Part shown: positions 12,201 to 23,400 of the stretch, one piece after another
How the letters are laid out: each line of letters begins with the position of its first letter
Numbering within the stretch: position 1 is the first letter of the stretch
Assembly (NCBI GenBank): GCA_023055355.1
Contig: JALJCS010000004.1
Coordinates: forward strand, 17,638,001 to 17,702,000
DNA length: 64,000 bases
DNA from: Agelaius tricolor
Taxonomy: Eukaryota > Chordata > Aves > Passeriformes > Icteridae
Direction: 5' to 3'
Position numbers and translations under genes: made by a program
Notes under the pieces: generated by a model
The model's input: only the letters and a program-made list of their open reading frames with translations
The model's database searches: none
What the model was told of the DNA's origin: nothing

Positions 12201-13998
12201 AATTAAGGCAGTGGTACAATGTCAAGAACCACAGTCATGCTCAGGACAATTCAGTTGCCTTCTCTAGCTATTTGGCTGACCTTTGTTGTCCCAGCTCCGA
12301 GGATGGAGAGAGCAGCTGGGGTCCAAGCTGTGAGCACCAAGATATCCCCCCTTCTGTGCAATCTCCTCACCCACCGGCACACTTTGGAGTTTAACCACCG
12401 GAGGGAGGTTAACGCGGACTCCTGCAGAGGTCAAGGATCCTGGAAGGGTCAAGCACCCTTTCCAATTAGAGCAGGGGCTCTTTTTACCATGGATCACATC
12501 ACTGGTGGATAGGATCCCTCTGCCCAACACCCCATGAAAGAAGCAATGCTGTGTGGAAGGCCACAACCTCTTGACTTGCTCTACGGCAAGACATAGCTCC
12601 TCTATCTTCTCCAACTGAACCCCAAAGTGGTGCAGGTAGAAAGTCAGGGTCATAGCTCTCACTGGCTCCCCTGGCCTGCAACTTTTCTCTGGGAATACAT
12701 AATTCCCAGTGCCAGAAGGCAACAGGGAACCTGTGGTAATCCTTCAGTAACCAGCTCCCTCCCATACATCTCGACTCTCCCTTTCCAGTGGGCTCTTTGG
12801 TCATGAGTCCTACAGGGAGCTGAGGGCTTTTGCCCTCTCACAAGTCACTGGGAACTTTATAGCTAGAAGAAATAAGAAATTTCTGTATTCAAAAGGTGAA
12901 CCAAACTGCTTGCAATTGTCCTGAAGTCAAAGCAACAAATGAGAATAAAGTGAGCACAAAACTTGACCTTCTGCTACATACTTTTGCCTGCAGAAGAACA
13001 TATACCATGCATTCAGCAGACTTGTAATTTGGAATCATATTTTCCTGTTTTACAAACAGCCACAAAGAGACTTGACCAAAGAAACCTGATGCCCTTTTAC
13101 CACCACCGCCACCACCCGCACTGCAGTTCTCCCTCTGCTTCCATGTACAGCACCACATTTTGGCCAAAAGAGAGAATTTTAGAAACAGCAAAGGTTAAGA
13201 CAAGAATGCTAATATGAAGTGAAACCCTTTTATATTTCATGTATCTGTAAAGCCTTTCCAAATGAAAAATAAACACATGTAGTTTATCAGGCACCCTTAC
13301 CCTGGTAGTCTCATTAACAGAAAGAGCAGTTCATTTCAATACACATTTCCACTGAAATTAAACTGTGCTAGATGCAGATGAAGTTTAGACAATAAACATC
13401 TGCTACAGAAAAATGTCTCAGAGAACTCAAACAAACTTGCAGAAGATTTTTTTCTTAAGTGAATGTGCTGGCAGTTTACAGCCTCAGGAAAACAAATAGT
13501 TACTTTTCTTGGTTCTGGCTTTTAGACATCAGTTTGAATTTTGTAACGCCGAGTAGCACACATGTACACCTCAGAGGGGAGCTCCCGGATGGTTTAATTC
13601 GTGGTCGTTAAAGGGGAGGCATTTTGACTTCCTCCTCCGTCCCCCAGCGCTCCCGATACATTCCCCCCGCTCCAAACTTCAGTAACTGTTCTCAAATTTC
13701 CATTAGCGCTGCGGCCTGAGCCTTCTGGGCTGACAAACGTCTTGTTTAAGTTACCCGACGTGTCCGCCCCGCGATCGTCTCACACAGAGGACATCGTTCT
13801 ACCCACGGGGCGTAAGGATCCCTAGACCCGGCGTTCCCACGCGGCTCGATGCCGCTCCGTGCCAGCCGCACACACCCCGAGCGGCGGCTTCCCGCTCCGA
13901 CAGCCGCACCGGCACCGCACCTCGGCCGGGCCGGCAGCGGGGGCACATCCCGGCCAGGGGAGAGGGGCCGGGGCAGGCAGGGCGCAGAGCTCCGGTAC
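9268..13998 (-). other. S1PR3: Inferred S1PR3 intron 1
   Basis: This interval lies between a CAG|GTACCG donor at 13999/13998 and the TTTTATTTTCAG acceptor ending at 9268, both on the minus strand. It holds no convincing coding exon. It contains a small CR1 tail in antisense orientation (10406-10470) and otherwise AT-rich sequence. A second plausible minus-strand donor (CAGGGTAAGG, near 13292-13301) would give a shorter intron. Confidence 0.5.
10406..10470 (+). mobile_element. CR1 LINE 3' tail fragment
   Basis: The plus strand reads ATCTTTAAGGTCTCTTCCAA followed by a CCAAT-ACATTCT segment and TTATGATTCTG. This is the conserved CR1 3'-UTR end with its imperfect 8-base terminal repeat. Only about 65 bases are recognisable, so this is a strongly 5'-truncated insertion. 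It lies inside the inferred S1PR3 intron, antisense to the gene. Confidence 0.8.
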
Positions 13999-14345
13999 CT
14001 GCTGCGTCCGCCCGCGTCCCTCGGCGCTCCGCGGCCGCCGCATCCGAACTCGCCGCCTGCGCGGCGCCGCTCGGGCCCCGGGGCTGCGCTGGGCAGGACC
14101 GGGACGGGCCGGGCGGGGCTGGGATCGCCCCGGCCCTGCCCCGCCGCCGCCGCCAATCCCCGCGGCTCCGCGCTCCCCGCAGCCGCCTCGCCCGGATACC
14201 CCCGACCGACCTTCCGACCGCCCCTCCGGGCTCTTCTCGGTCCCCGCGTTCGCCTGCCCTCAGCTCCTGCCTCTGGCACGCTGCTCCCGCGCCGCCGTCG
14301 CCGCCGGACAGGCTCCGCTCCCCGCTCCGGCGGCCCCTGCCTGCC

Positions 14346-14385
14346 CCCGTCCCGTCCCGTCCCGTCCCGTCCCGTCCCGTCCCGT
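14346..14385 (-). repeat. (GGGAC)8 pentanucleotide microsatellite
   Basis: Eight perfect copies of CCCGT on the plus strand read as GGGAC on the minus strand. With G-triplets separated by two bases, the minus strand repeatedly meets the G3-N2-G3-N2-G3-N2-G3 rule for a compact G-quadruplex; the C-rich strand could form an i-motif. In the proposed S1PR3 transcript it lies in the 5' UTR about 160-200 bases from the start. A minus-strand frame through it encodes an artefactual GTGRD repeat. Confidence 0.97.
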
Positions 14386-14491
14386 CCCACCATGCCTCAC
14401 CCCGCCCCTTGGCCGCTCACCGTGCCCCGTGCCCGGGGCAGCAGCGCCCCGGGGCTGGGTGCTGCTGGCAGGGCACGGCCACGGGGGTACC

Positions 14492-14516
14492 AGCATTAAC
14501 CAGCGCGGTTAATGCT
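14492..14516. repeat. Perfect inverted repeat beside the S1PR3 start site
   Basis: AGCATTAACC (14492-14501) and GGTTAATGCT (14507-14516) are exact reverse complements with a 5-base loop AGCGC. This AT-rich stem stands out in the CpG island. It contains GTTAAT, the half site of HNF1 homeodomain factors, and it could also form a hairpin near the 5' end of the proposed mRNA. Function is not established from sequence. Confidence 0.9.
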
Positions 14517-14574
14517 TAAACGGCGTTTTGGCCAGCCGGCGAGAAAATGCGAGGCGGCAGAGCCCACCGCCGAG

Positions 14575-14582
14575 TATTTATA
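14575..14582 (-). promoter_or_regulatory. S1PR3: TATA-like box of the S1PR3 promoter
   Basis: The minus strand reads TATAAATA at the upstream edge of the CpG island. An initiator-like CGCATT lies 34 bases downstream (A at 14548), a normal TATA-to-start distance. Orientation and position both suit S1PR3. The reverse strand also reads TTATAAG, so a divergent start is possible. Confidence 0.5.
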
Positions 14583-14640
14583 AGGCCCAGAAGAATGCGA
14601 GGTGGAGGGTTACTCGGGTCGGGAGACTAGAATGTTCAAG

Positions 14641-17600
14641 TGAGGTTGTACGTACTCTACCTCTTCTCCTCTGTTTCTTTGTGTCTAGTAATGCGACCTT
14701 CAGAGAGCTTGAGTCGAGAGGTACAGGGTAAAACATTCAGAAATTCTCGGTAAAAGTACTTCTTCGGGTTTGACCCAGAACTGCTGATTACAGTACGCTC
14801 CTGGAAAGGTACCTCTTGACAGAGTTATTGAGTGAATAATAGCAGCCCAAGGACAGCGATAGGCACATGGATTGTGCCAGTGACAGGAGCAGCACTTTGA
14901 AAAAGAAGTTGGAACCTGGATCCCACAAGTGTCTTATTTAAATGTACTTGTAAGATGCTTGTGGGTACAGCAAATCTTTCTGTCAGAAGTGTGTATGATA
15001 AGCTGGCAAACAGAGGCACTACAGCAACCTTGCTAAGCAGAGGCAGATGCGTAGGGTTGCCTATCGTCTCACAGCAGTCAGTGTTTTCCTTGGGAGCCTC
15101 CTGTCTGGACCTGAGCATCATCATACTTGGAGTCATGCCATGGGCCTGGCTGTTGGGTTGCCTGCACTGCTGTTCTGCACAGAGGAAAAGTCCTGGAGGA
15201 AAGCAGAACTAGGCTTTTTATAGCCAGAAGTTCAAACTGATAGAGTAAATGGTTGTTCCTGTGACTGCTTTTTATCTCCTGAAGAGGAGTAATAGAACTT
15301 TTCTGGTTTAGGACTTTGGTAGGAAATAAGGACTACACAGAACAAAATGGTGGTAAAATTGCTTCCAAGCTGATGGACCTAATGGATATGGCCCCATTTA
15401 GCTATGGATAGGACTATAGTGTAATCTGTAATGGTCTTAGCCTTATCTCCTGTCCTCCTGTTTTGTGTGCTGTGTGAAAGCTGCTATCTTCTGCAGAAGA
15501 GGAGTGGAAAACTTTTTCCATGTCACGTAAAGGTACACACCACTCTTTGTCAAAGGGGAGCTCAGGCCTGTGAATTACTACTCTCTCATTGCTCTGCAAA
15601 GCCTTGTTCTACAGATTCCCTAAAAACCACCCTAGGAAGCTCTGTAGTCTTCTTGAAAGCCACTTGCTACACACCAACAAGATCCTGTTCATATATAGTG
15701 GATGTAAGTAGCCCCTATCCTGGCTCTGTGTTCTGCTGTTAATCCTTGTTATTGTCCCCTCTCTCCTTATTTTTCCTTTACTACCTTGTGGTTACTTAGA
15801 GAGGGGAGCCAGAAGAAATACTCACTCTTACCAAGCTGTCATGGACGAGGGGACAAGCTACTGCGATTACAAATATTTTTTAGCAATAGTTCCAGGAAGT
15901 GACAAACTGTGCCCTGAGCTGTCCTGCTGTAGTGGTTTTAAATTGCCTTCAGTTGGGCTTACCCCCTCCAGCAACCCACAGGAGTGGCTAGCAACAAGGT
16001 CCCACTGCAGTGCAAGGGAAGTGGTGTATGATGTTATTTCTGGCTGAGACTTCTGATAGTGTCTGATGTGGTGGTGCCTGAAACCACCTTGGCAGCAAAG
16101 CACTGTGAGCAACGCAGTCCCACCAAGTGAGAACAGGAACCTCATGCCCCATCTTTCCTATCCATCATAGGAAACTGACTTCATACACAGCTGTGCTGCA
16201 GGGGTGTCTGGTTCATCAGCAGGCATCTCGCAGATGCTCTTGACCCCTGTGGTTGCAGTGGCTGCTGATGTCAATGAAGGAGGTAGGTGGCAGGATACTG
16301 AAGGGCAAGCTGGAGGAGCTACCTAGGAACTAAGGGTGGTAGAGAGTCCCTGTTCAGAGGCTGCAGGGGATTTGCCAGTTATGACATCTCAGGCCAAAGC
16401 AAATGTTGGCAAAAACCTTCTGAGAGCTCAGCCTCTTTGGCAATAGCTGATACAACCCACTAGTTCAATTCCAAATGTCATGCAACAGCCAGTGAGGCAC
16501 CCATGGAGAGCTTTCCACGACGATCTCAACCTTAAAACAAATTACTTTTTGTGGGGTAGAGAGATTAATGACTAAGAAAGACACAGAAAGAGAAGGCCAG
16601 GAGCAGTGATGAATTTTCATAGCAACAGGAGGTTAACAGCTCAGTTTTCTGAGGATGAGAAATCCTTTCTTCCCTGTAAATTCCTGAGTGATTGGGCAAT
16701 CAGGATGAATAATGGGAAAGTACTATTTACTGATCTTATTGGGAGTATTTGACAGTGAAACTAAAATTGAGAACGAGACATTTGCAAGATTTGGAGGTCC
16801 TGAGTGACCTACTGATAAAATGCAGTATTCATTTCCATGCTGCTAAGTGAAACATAGGAAACCAATTCTAGTAATAGATGTACAAATTCGTGTGGAGTGT
16901 TTATACTCAGAAGAGAGGTCTTTGTGGATTGTCCTTAAAAAGAAACTGACATTCATTAACTATCAAAGGGAAACTGAATTCTAAGAATGAATAAGAAAGG
17001 AAAGAATAACAAATTGGAAAACATGGTTGAGCCCTTCTGTGAGCTTGACACGTCGAGTACCATGAGTGTCTATGGTTACTTCATATCTTATTCTGTAAAA
17101 CACAAAAAAGCAAAAAAGGCAATGGAATATTTAGAAAAGTTATCTGTGCAGGGAAAATTCAGGTTGGCTCTGGTTAATCAATGGTCAAAAAAAAAAGATG
17201 GAAAAACACAAGATGGGATACTTTAAAACACAAGGGGACAAATTTCTATCAATGTATTGTAGAGTCGTGGAAACCAATGAACATGAGAGAAAAAATGGTT
17301 AAACAATCTGATAAAACCACTTGGAGTAAAGGGCTGCTAATAGCTGTTAAGTACAATGAGAAGGCAGTGCAGGGCACAGTGGTTTGGAGTCACAAGCAGA
17401 GGCACTATTTATCCTGCACAATTCTAGCTCCAAAGTTGACATGGGCCGAATCCTGTCTGTGCTCTTTTCTTCTGTGTTGCAATTAAATGTGATCTTGACT
17501 AAGGGGCAAGCCACGGCACATTTAAAAGCACGTCTGTTGCCCATTTTAGTGGGTATTGAATGAAGAAGGTGTTTCTGTAGCATGGCAGACAAAGAGTCAG

Positions 17601-19800
17601 CAGAGGGACTCAGAGAGAGAAGGCTCAGTGAGTGCCATGGGTTCAGCAAATGTCCTAGTGAAGTTATCTGAGTGATTCTGGGCCTCTCATCACCCTGTGA
17701 CAGCCAGTGGATTTGCTTTTCTGTCATGGGTTTTACGTGGAGAATAGCTGATTAAAGAAAGGGTAATTTTTTTCCAAATGCAATATTTGGTCCAGTGAAT
17801 ATAGTGCATGATGAGTGCCATTGATATGGATGGCTTTTCAATACATGCTTTAAAGTCAGAAAAGTGGTTAAAGTCACTTCTACTTACAGATAGATAAAAT
17901 ACATAAATATGCAATAAAATCGGAAGTTACTCTCAGATGAAAGATATTGTGGTTTCTCTACAGACAAAACAGATAAAGTTTCAAGATTAATATTGACCTT
18001 CTCATGTAGTAGTTACAGTTAAGTCCTTGAAGAATATCTTTTTTCTGTTAACTGTTTAGGGCATGATAAAATCTTTGTAATATCTGTCTGTCAAGATAAT
18101 GCAAAATTTTATTAATGTGCTAGCTATAATTTCTTCATACAGACATTCATCCAATGCTGTACAGGTCTGTCATTGATTTACTTGCCTGGAGTTCTTGAAG
18201 TAGTGCTTTGTCATTTGGAAAATCAATAACTTATTTTGAATGTTTTGGTATGAAAGCTAAACAGCAGCAAGGCAATTTTAAAATTACAAATCAAAGCAGT
18301 ACGATATTCATCTGATTCTGTGATAGCCTATTTTAGCTCTCTACTTTTCTGCAGCTGCTGAACTATCATCTTTATATTAACAGATGTATTATGCATTATT
18401 CCATCTAGAAGATGAAATGGTACAACATATTTTTTGTAACACCATTTTTCTTCTTATTTCTGTGACTCTAACTCAGTGTTAAGCCAGTATTAAACGTAGG
18501 ACTGTTTAAATTAGAAATCGTTGAAAGATAAGTGTGATTAATTAATATTTCAATTGAATATAAAAAATAAAACCAAAATGGGAGAACATTTATTTTGAGT
18601 GCTTTTAAAGCATAATCTGCAGGGATTTAAATACACTTGGATACTACATTGAAGAAGAAATCTGTCAAAAATTATAAAATATAAGCAGAGGATATTTTGG
18701 AAACTTCAAAAACTATGACTTTTCTCACCTCCTCGTGCACTACCATAGCATATGTGTAAGTAAATATATTCTTATAGGACATATTTCAGTTGCAAGTTTT
18801 ATATTAACTACAGGGTTCATGTGCTTAGCTAAGATGAACTCTGTCTGCCTCTGCAACTGACACCTTTCTCTAGGGATAAAGGGGCAGATGCTCTGAGCAT
18901 GGCCAGATATTTATTGGTATTGTTAATGTTCAGACTGACTCAGCTCGATGTACATCACTGTGCAGACAGCACATGTTAAAGGAAAGATAGCTGTTATCAT
19001 AGCACTTCCAGCCAGACATGATGTAAAAAGTGAAATACAGAAAAAAAAGTAGAAATTAGTTCAGTCAAACAGCTCCTTGGGCTTCCCCATCTGCATTCTG
19101 CAGCTCAACACTCTAGACAGGAAGACATGAAGATGCCTACATCACTGTCTGAAGGCTTGTCCCTCCTTTCTTTTCTGCACATTATTCCCATCCTTCCCCA
19201 GCTGTTGCCATCTCCTCCTGTACAGAGAGCCTCAGGGTGCCAGAGGGAGATGTCCAGGGTGGCCTGGGCCAGCTCATGTGAATGCCACTGCTGCAGCATC
19301 ACTCATCACACACAGGTCCTGCAGAGCTCCTCCATGAGACCCAGTTCCGGTGCTGGGCATTCCTGTCCCCTGTGAAGGGCAGGCAGAGCGTGGCTGAGGC
19401 ATGGTGCCCCCTGCCAAATCCATGGGCACAGCTGTACACACACCATCCCTGGAGGAGTGCTACACTTCCCTAACACAGCATCACATGGTGGGAACGTGTG
19501 CATGTCCTTTGGAGCACACTGACTCTTCTTTTTCATCTTTTTTTTTAGTGAAACCAAAAGGATGGGCTGAAAGAATGGAAAACCTCAACTCTCAGCAAAA
19601 GTGGCAAAAAAGTGTGAAGAGAAAAATAATGAACTGTAGGTCATCCAATTGAACTCCTCTAAACGAGCCAAGGACTACAGTATGACTAAAAATCAAAATA
19701 AATTTGAGGGTTTTGAATAGAATTTGCAGTAAAGAACCAAATTTTAGTTAATAGAAATATTAAGCAAGCAGAGGCTAAACATATTAAAGGAAGATGCAGA
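14641..19800. other. Intergenic, no gene seen
   Basis: This stretch lies upstream of S1PR3. Open frames are short and overlap on both strands, and no splice-bounded exon, RNA gene or recognised repeat family is evident. The part around 18000-18750 is especially AT-rich, includes TTAATTAAT-type homeodomain motifs near 18538-18547, and shows no transposon signature. Confidence 0.6.
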
Positions 19801-20416
19801 TAGAATCATGTGATGGTTTGGGTTGGAAGGGACCTTAAATAATTCCACCTCCACTGCCACAGGTAGGCTCATCTTCCAGGACACAGGTTACTCAGAGATG
19901 CATCCAGCCTGGCCTTGAACACTTCTGGAGATGGGGCATCCACTATTTCTCTGGGCAACTTTTGCCAGTCTCTCACTTCCTGATATGCACAGTCTTTAAG
20001 TTTAAAGTCATTCCCCCTTGTCCTATTACTTCATGCCCTTGTAAAAAGCCCCTCTCCAGCTTTCTTGTTGATGTAATGTAGTCACATAATGGAAGGCTGC
20101 AATTAGGTCACCCTGAAGTCTTCTCTTCTCCAGGTTGAACAATCCCACATCTTGCAGTCTGTCCTTGTAGGAGAGGGCCTGATCCTGGCCTTAGACCATC
20201 TTCGTGGCCTTCCTCTGGATTCTCTCCAACAGGTCCACATCTTTCTTTTCTTGGGGACTCCAGAGCTGGCTGCAGGGTTCCAGGTGGGCTCTCACCAGAG
20301 CAGAGCAGAGGGGCAGAATCCCCTCCCTCCCCTGCTGCCCACGCTGCTTTGGATGCAGCCCAGGATACAATTGGCTTTCTGGGCTGCAAGCATGCTGAGG
20401 AATATTGTCCTTCTTT
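19801..20416 (-). mobile_element. CR1 LINE, 5'-truncated
   Basis: The minus-strand 3' end at 19801 has the CR1 tail (GGTCCCTTCCAACCCAAACC, then ATGATTCTA). Further in, the minus strand carries standard CR1 features: the AGGCCAGGCTGGATG segment, the CTGCAAGATGTGGGATTG-like segment and, toward the 5' end, the GCCAATTGTATCCTGGGCTG segment. Only about 615 bases of the element remain, cut off where it meets the inverted repeat at 20417-20458. It has no intact reading frame. Confidence 0.92.
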
Positions 20417-20458
20417 CATCCTTCCAAGAAGGACACTTAAGTCCTTCTTGGAAGGATG
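20417..20458. repeat. Perfect inverted repeat at a CR1 5' junction
   Basis: CATCCTTCCAAGAAGGAC (20417-20434) and GTCCTTCTTGGAAGGATG (20441-20458) are exact reverse complements separated by ACTTAA. Neither arm looks like CR1 sequence, but the structure starts exactly where the CR1 similarity stops. It would fold into a stable 18-bp hairpin. Confidence 0.97.
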
Positions 20459-20460
20459 CA

Positions 20461-23400
20461 ACTGTTTTGGAATTTTGAAGGTCTGGGACAGGCCAAAAAA
20501 AAGAAAAAGGCTAGAAAAAAAAACAACAGCTGGATTCTTGGGACATCTTGCTGAAAACGGACCTCTTTTGGGACAGCAAAAAGGCACAAAGCAGGAAGGT
20601 TTTCCCCTGAGTTTGTACTGACACAATGCTTTTGTAATGCTGGAAGATTGTACTTCATTTCACTGTGATGCTTGATGTGGTGTATTTAATTCTTGTAATA
20701 GTGGGGCATGAATTTCTTGCCCTGCTGGGATAAGTTGAAACTTATTGCTGTCTATAAGTGAGATGGTCATAGCTTGGTCTTGTTTCTTTAAACCACAGGC
20801 CACCGTGCTGTACTCGGGTCTGCAAAGCACTGTGGGTTCAAGTTTCACACCAGCCTTGCTGTCTCCACTGAAGGGCATGCCATACCTCAGACAGGTATGG
20901 TAGGCTCTGATTATAAGATCTTTTGTGTCTGGGAGCCTGGAGAGGGGCTACCTCACATGGCCAGGCCCTCACCTATGGCTGTGAGAAGGGGGCAGTGGAA
21001 GGGCTGGTTATGGGGTCATGGCCACCCTTGGTACAGACAGGGAAACAGCAGGAGATGGGGCTGAGATGTGCCCCTCCAGTGAGTAGTGCCCCCAGGCCCC
21101 TGACAATGAATGAATCACTTCTGCTGAACCTATGAGGCATTGTGAGTTAGAATTCTGAGGTATTCCATGCTTTAAAATGGTGTGGCTGTGCCATATCAAG
21201 TTTATTCAGTTAATGAGTTACCTTTCCTTTCAAAGTCTCCAAATTCCCTCAAAGTCTATTCTGGAAAATGAAATTCAAGTTGTGTTTGAGGCTCATTCAC
21301 AGTGTGCAGGGACTGTATGGCAAATTACATCTTGACTACCGCCAGCTTGGACAAGTCACTGCTGACAAGACGCATAAAGAACCAAGGAGGAGACTCACAG
21401 TGGGACATATGGAAGTAAGCTGTGGAAACATAACATGCATTCCCTTAGCAGTGGAAATAAATACATATCTAGACTAGACCTAAGTTATCCAGGTAATAGA
21501 GTGATGGAAAGAAAGAGGCCTTTAAGTGCCTCTATGTCTGCAGAGCATTGTAGCATATCTGTCTGCTGGCAGCCTGGGTTAAGGCTACTTACACCACCCC
21601 TAAACCTGCTTGGGAAGACCAGAAACTCCCTCATAGGCCAGTTTATCTATTCCACCGGGGCCATGTGACACAGCACAGAGGAAGAGCACTTCAAACAGAA
21701 GACACTGTTTGTATTAGTAGCATACTAGGCTAAAATCTGGTCTTCTTGTCTATCTACTCTAAGTGTAAAGGCATTTCATTCTAGGAACTGGAATTCTAGC
21801 TGTCTCTGCCATGGGAAATTTACATGCTGGAAAGAAAACAGAAGTGGAGGTGGGTAGGAAAACAATTAACATTTTAAAAGAGATAGTAGATCTGATTTTG
21901 AAAGCCACTGAGAAATTCTTAGAAATTACTGGAGCAAAGAGGGTCTGAGAGTGCTCAGAAATGTTAAAAATCTGGCATATGTAATGACTTTACAATAATG
22001 ACTAAACATTATTGGAAAAGTAGAAAACAAGCACTGTTCAGAAAAGAGCCCTAGACCAGTCACAGCAGCCCCTTAATGTTCTTATGTCCTGCTCTCTTTG
22101 ACATCTGTTTCCCTTTACACAGGAGATAAATTCCTCCCATACCACATAGCATTCCTTAAGAAGTGTTATTACTTGCTGAAACAAGAAGTTCCCCAGAAGC
22201 ACTGCGTGCCACTGCTGTCAATCAGTCTTTAAGAGCTTTTTAGGAGCTAATGGATGGCGTGTTTATTGCTGTTTCATGGAACACGATGGCTGAAGTGTCA
22301 CAGTAAGGGTCTGTGTAAATAATGCCCAGATGGCAATATGGCCTGCAGGCCAGGCTGAGGATTGTGTCGCTGAACGGAGTAGGAGGATTGCTGGTGGAAG
22401 AAGACCTGAAAATGAGTGAGCTCGCCAGATGATTTCACACATATTCACATGATGCCGTCTGTACCTGCACATAAAATAGTGGCAAGTTGTTTTAAAGTTC
22501 GGAATATGTTTCTCACTGTTCCTCTTGGGAGTGTCAGTGTGGTGTGAGGCAGTGCTGTGTGGCAACATCCACCCACACTGCTGCCCAGACACTGGCAGCC
22601 TTATTGCTCCTCTGGCATGGGACACTGCTCTATCACTGGGTATGACAAGTAATGCATATTCTTGGTGACATTCTTGGCAACACCCTACTGCCTCTGTAGT
22701 ACTGAATACTAGTACCATACCAGCTACTTAGTACTGTCTGTGGGATTCTCAGGCTCATGCCCTTACTGCATGCTATTCATTTAGGTTATTTATTTTATTA
22801 ACTTATACACTGAGCCATTTCCTGCATGGCAGTGCAGAAATAAGATGAAATATTGGCCTTTTTATGCCAACACAACACAAAGATCCCTACTGATATTAAA
22901 TGTCCTCCTATTTCTTAAGGTTCCTCTTTATTAATATCTTCTCATTTGTGTTGTCTTACACTCCACCTTTTTATATGCCTTACCTTTTTCAGAATGTCAG
23001 GTTCTCCAGCTACCGAGAGAGCTAGAGAGAGCTCTTTTTTTTCACTATTCAATTTCCCATACTAAGTTTGCCTGCTTCTTTCATATATCTTTTCTGCTCA
23101 TTGCTACTCTTTTAAAAGTCTTCTAAGGACAGCAATACTTAAAACATTAAGTACACTTGTTACATTTACTTGTAACAAAAATTAGTTTCTTGTTGCTTTA
23201 GTGCTACAGCTCACATTCCCCCAGAAGCATGTCTGCTGGAGCAAGAAGAACTTGCTTAAGGGTGATGGTGTCTATCAAACCTTGTCTCCGAAGTTTGTGG
23301 CAGAGCTGAAAGTAAATAGGTGTGGAACTAGATGCAGTTCATGGGGCACCTGATATCTGAGGTGGTGGATCTATTGCCTGATGAGAAAAATTGCTGATAA

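Larger units (their letters stand above)
13999..14548 (-). other. S1PR3: Inferred non-coding exon 1 of S1PR3
   Basis: The proposed exon runs from an initiator-like CGCATT at 14548 (A as +1), 34 bases downstream of the first T of a TATAAATA box, to a consensus donor CAG|GTACCG at 13999. It would be about 550 bases and very GC-rich, and would carry the inverted repeat at 14492-14516 and the (GGGAC)8 tract. All boundaries are predictions, and alternative starts or donors in the island are likely. Confidence 0.4.
13720..14640. promoter_or_regulatory. S1PR3: CpG island covering the S1PR3 promoter and exon 1
   Basis: GC content rises sharply over this kilobase and CpG dinucleotides are dense, while the flanks are AT-rich and CpG-poor. 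Long overlapping open frames appear on both strands purely because GC-rich DNA has few stop codons; their translations are low-complexity R/G/P/A. The island sits at the 5' end of the inferred S1PR3 unit and coincides with a minus-strand TATA-like box. It may also fire a divergent plus-strand non-coding transcript. Confidence 0.9.

Noticed and set aside
13746..14512. Several open frames over 200 codons on both strands in the CpG island
   Set aside because: They overlap each other on opposite strands, are low-complexity R/G/P/A and follow from the lack of stop codons in GC-rich DNA. One contains the artefactual GTGRD repeat from (GGGAC)8.
20108..20626. 172-codon minus-strand frame
   Set aside because: It spans the CR1 3' region, the hairpin and flank, which is non-coding in CR1.
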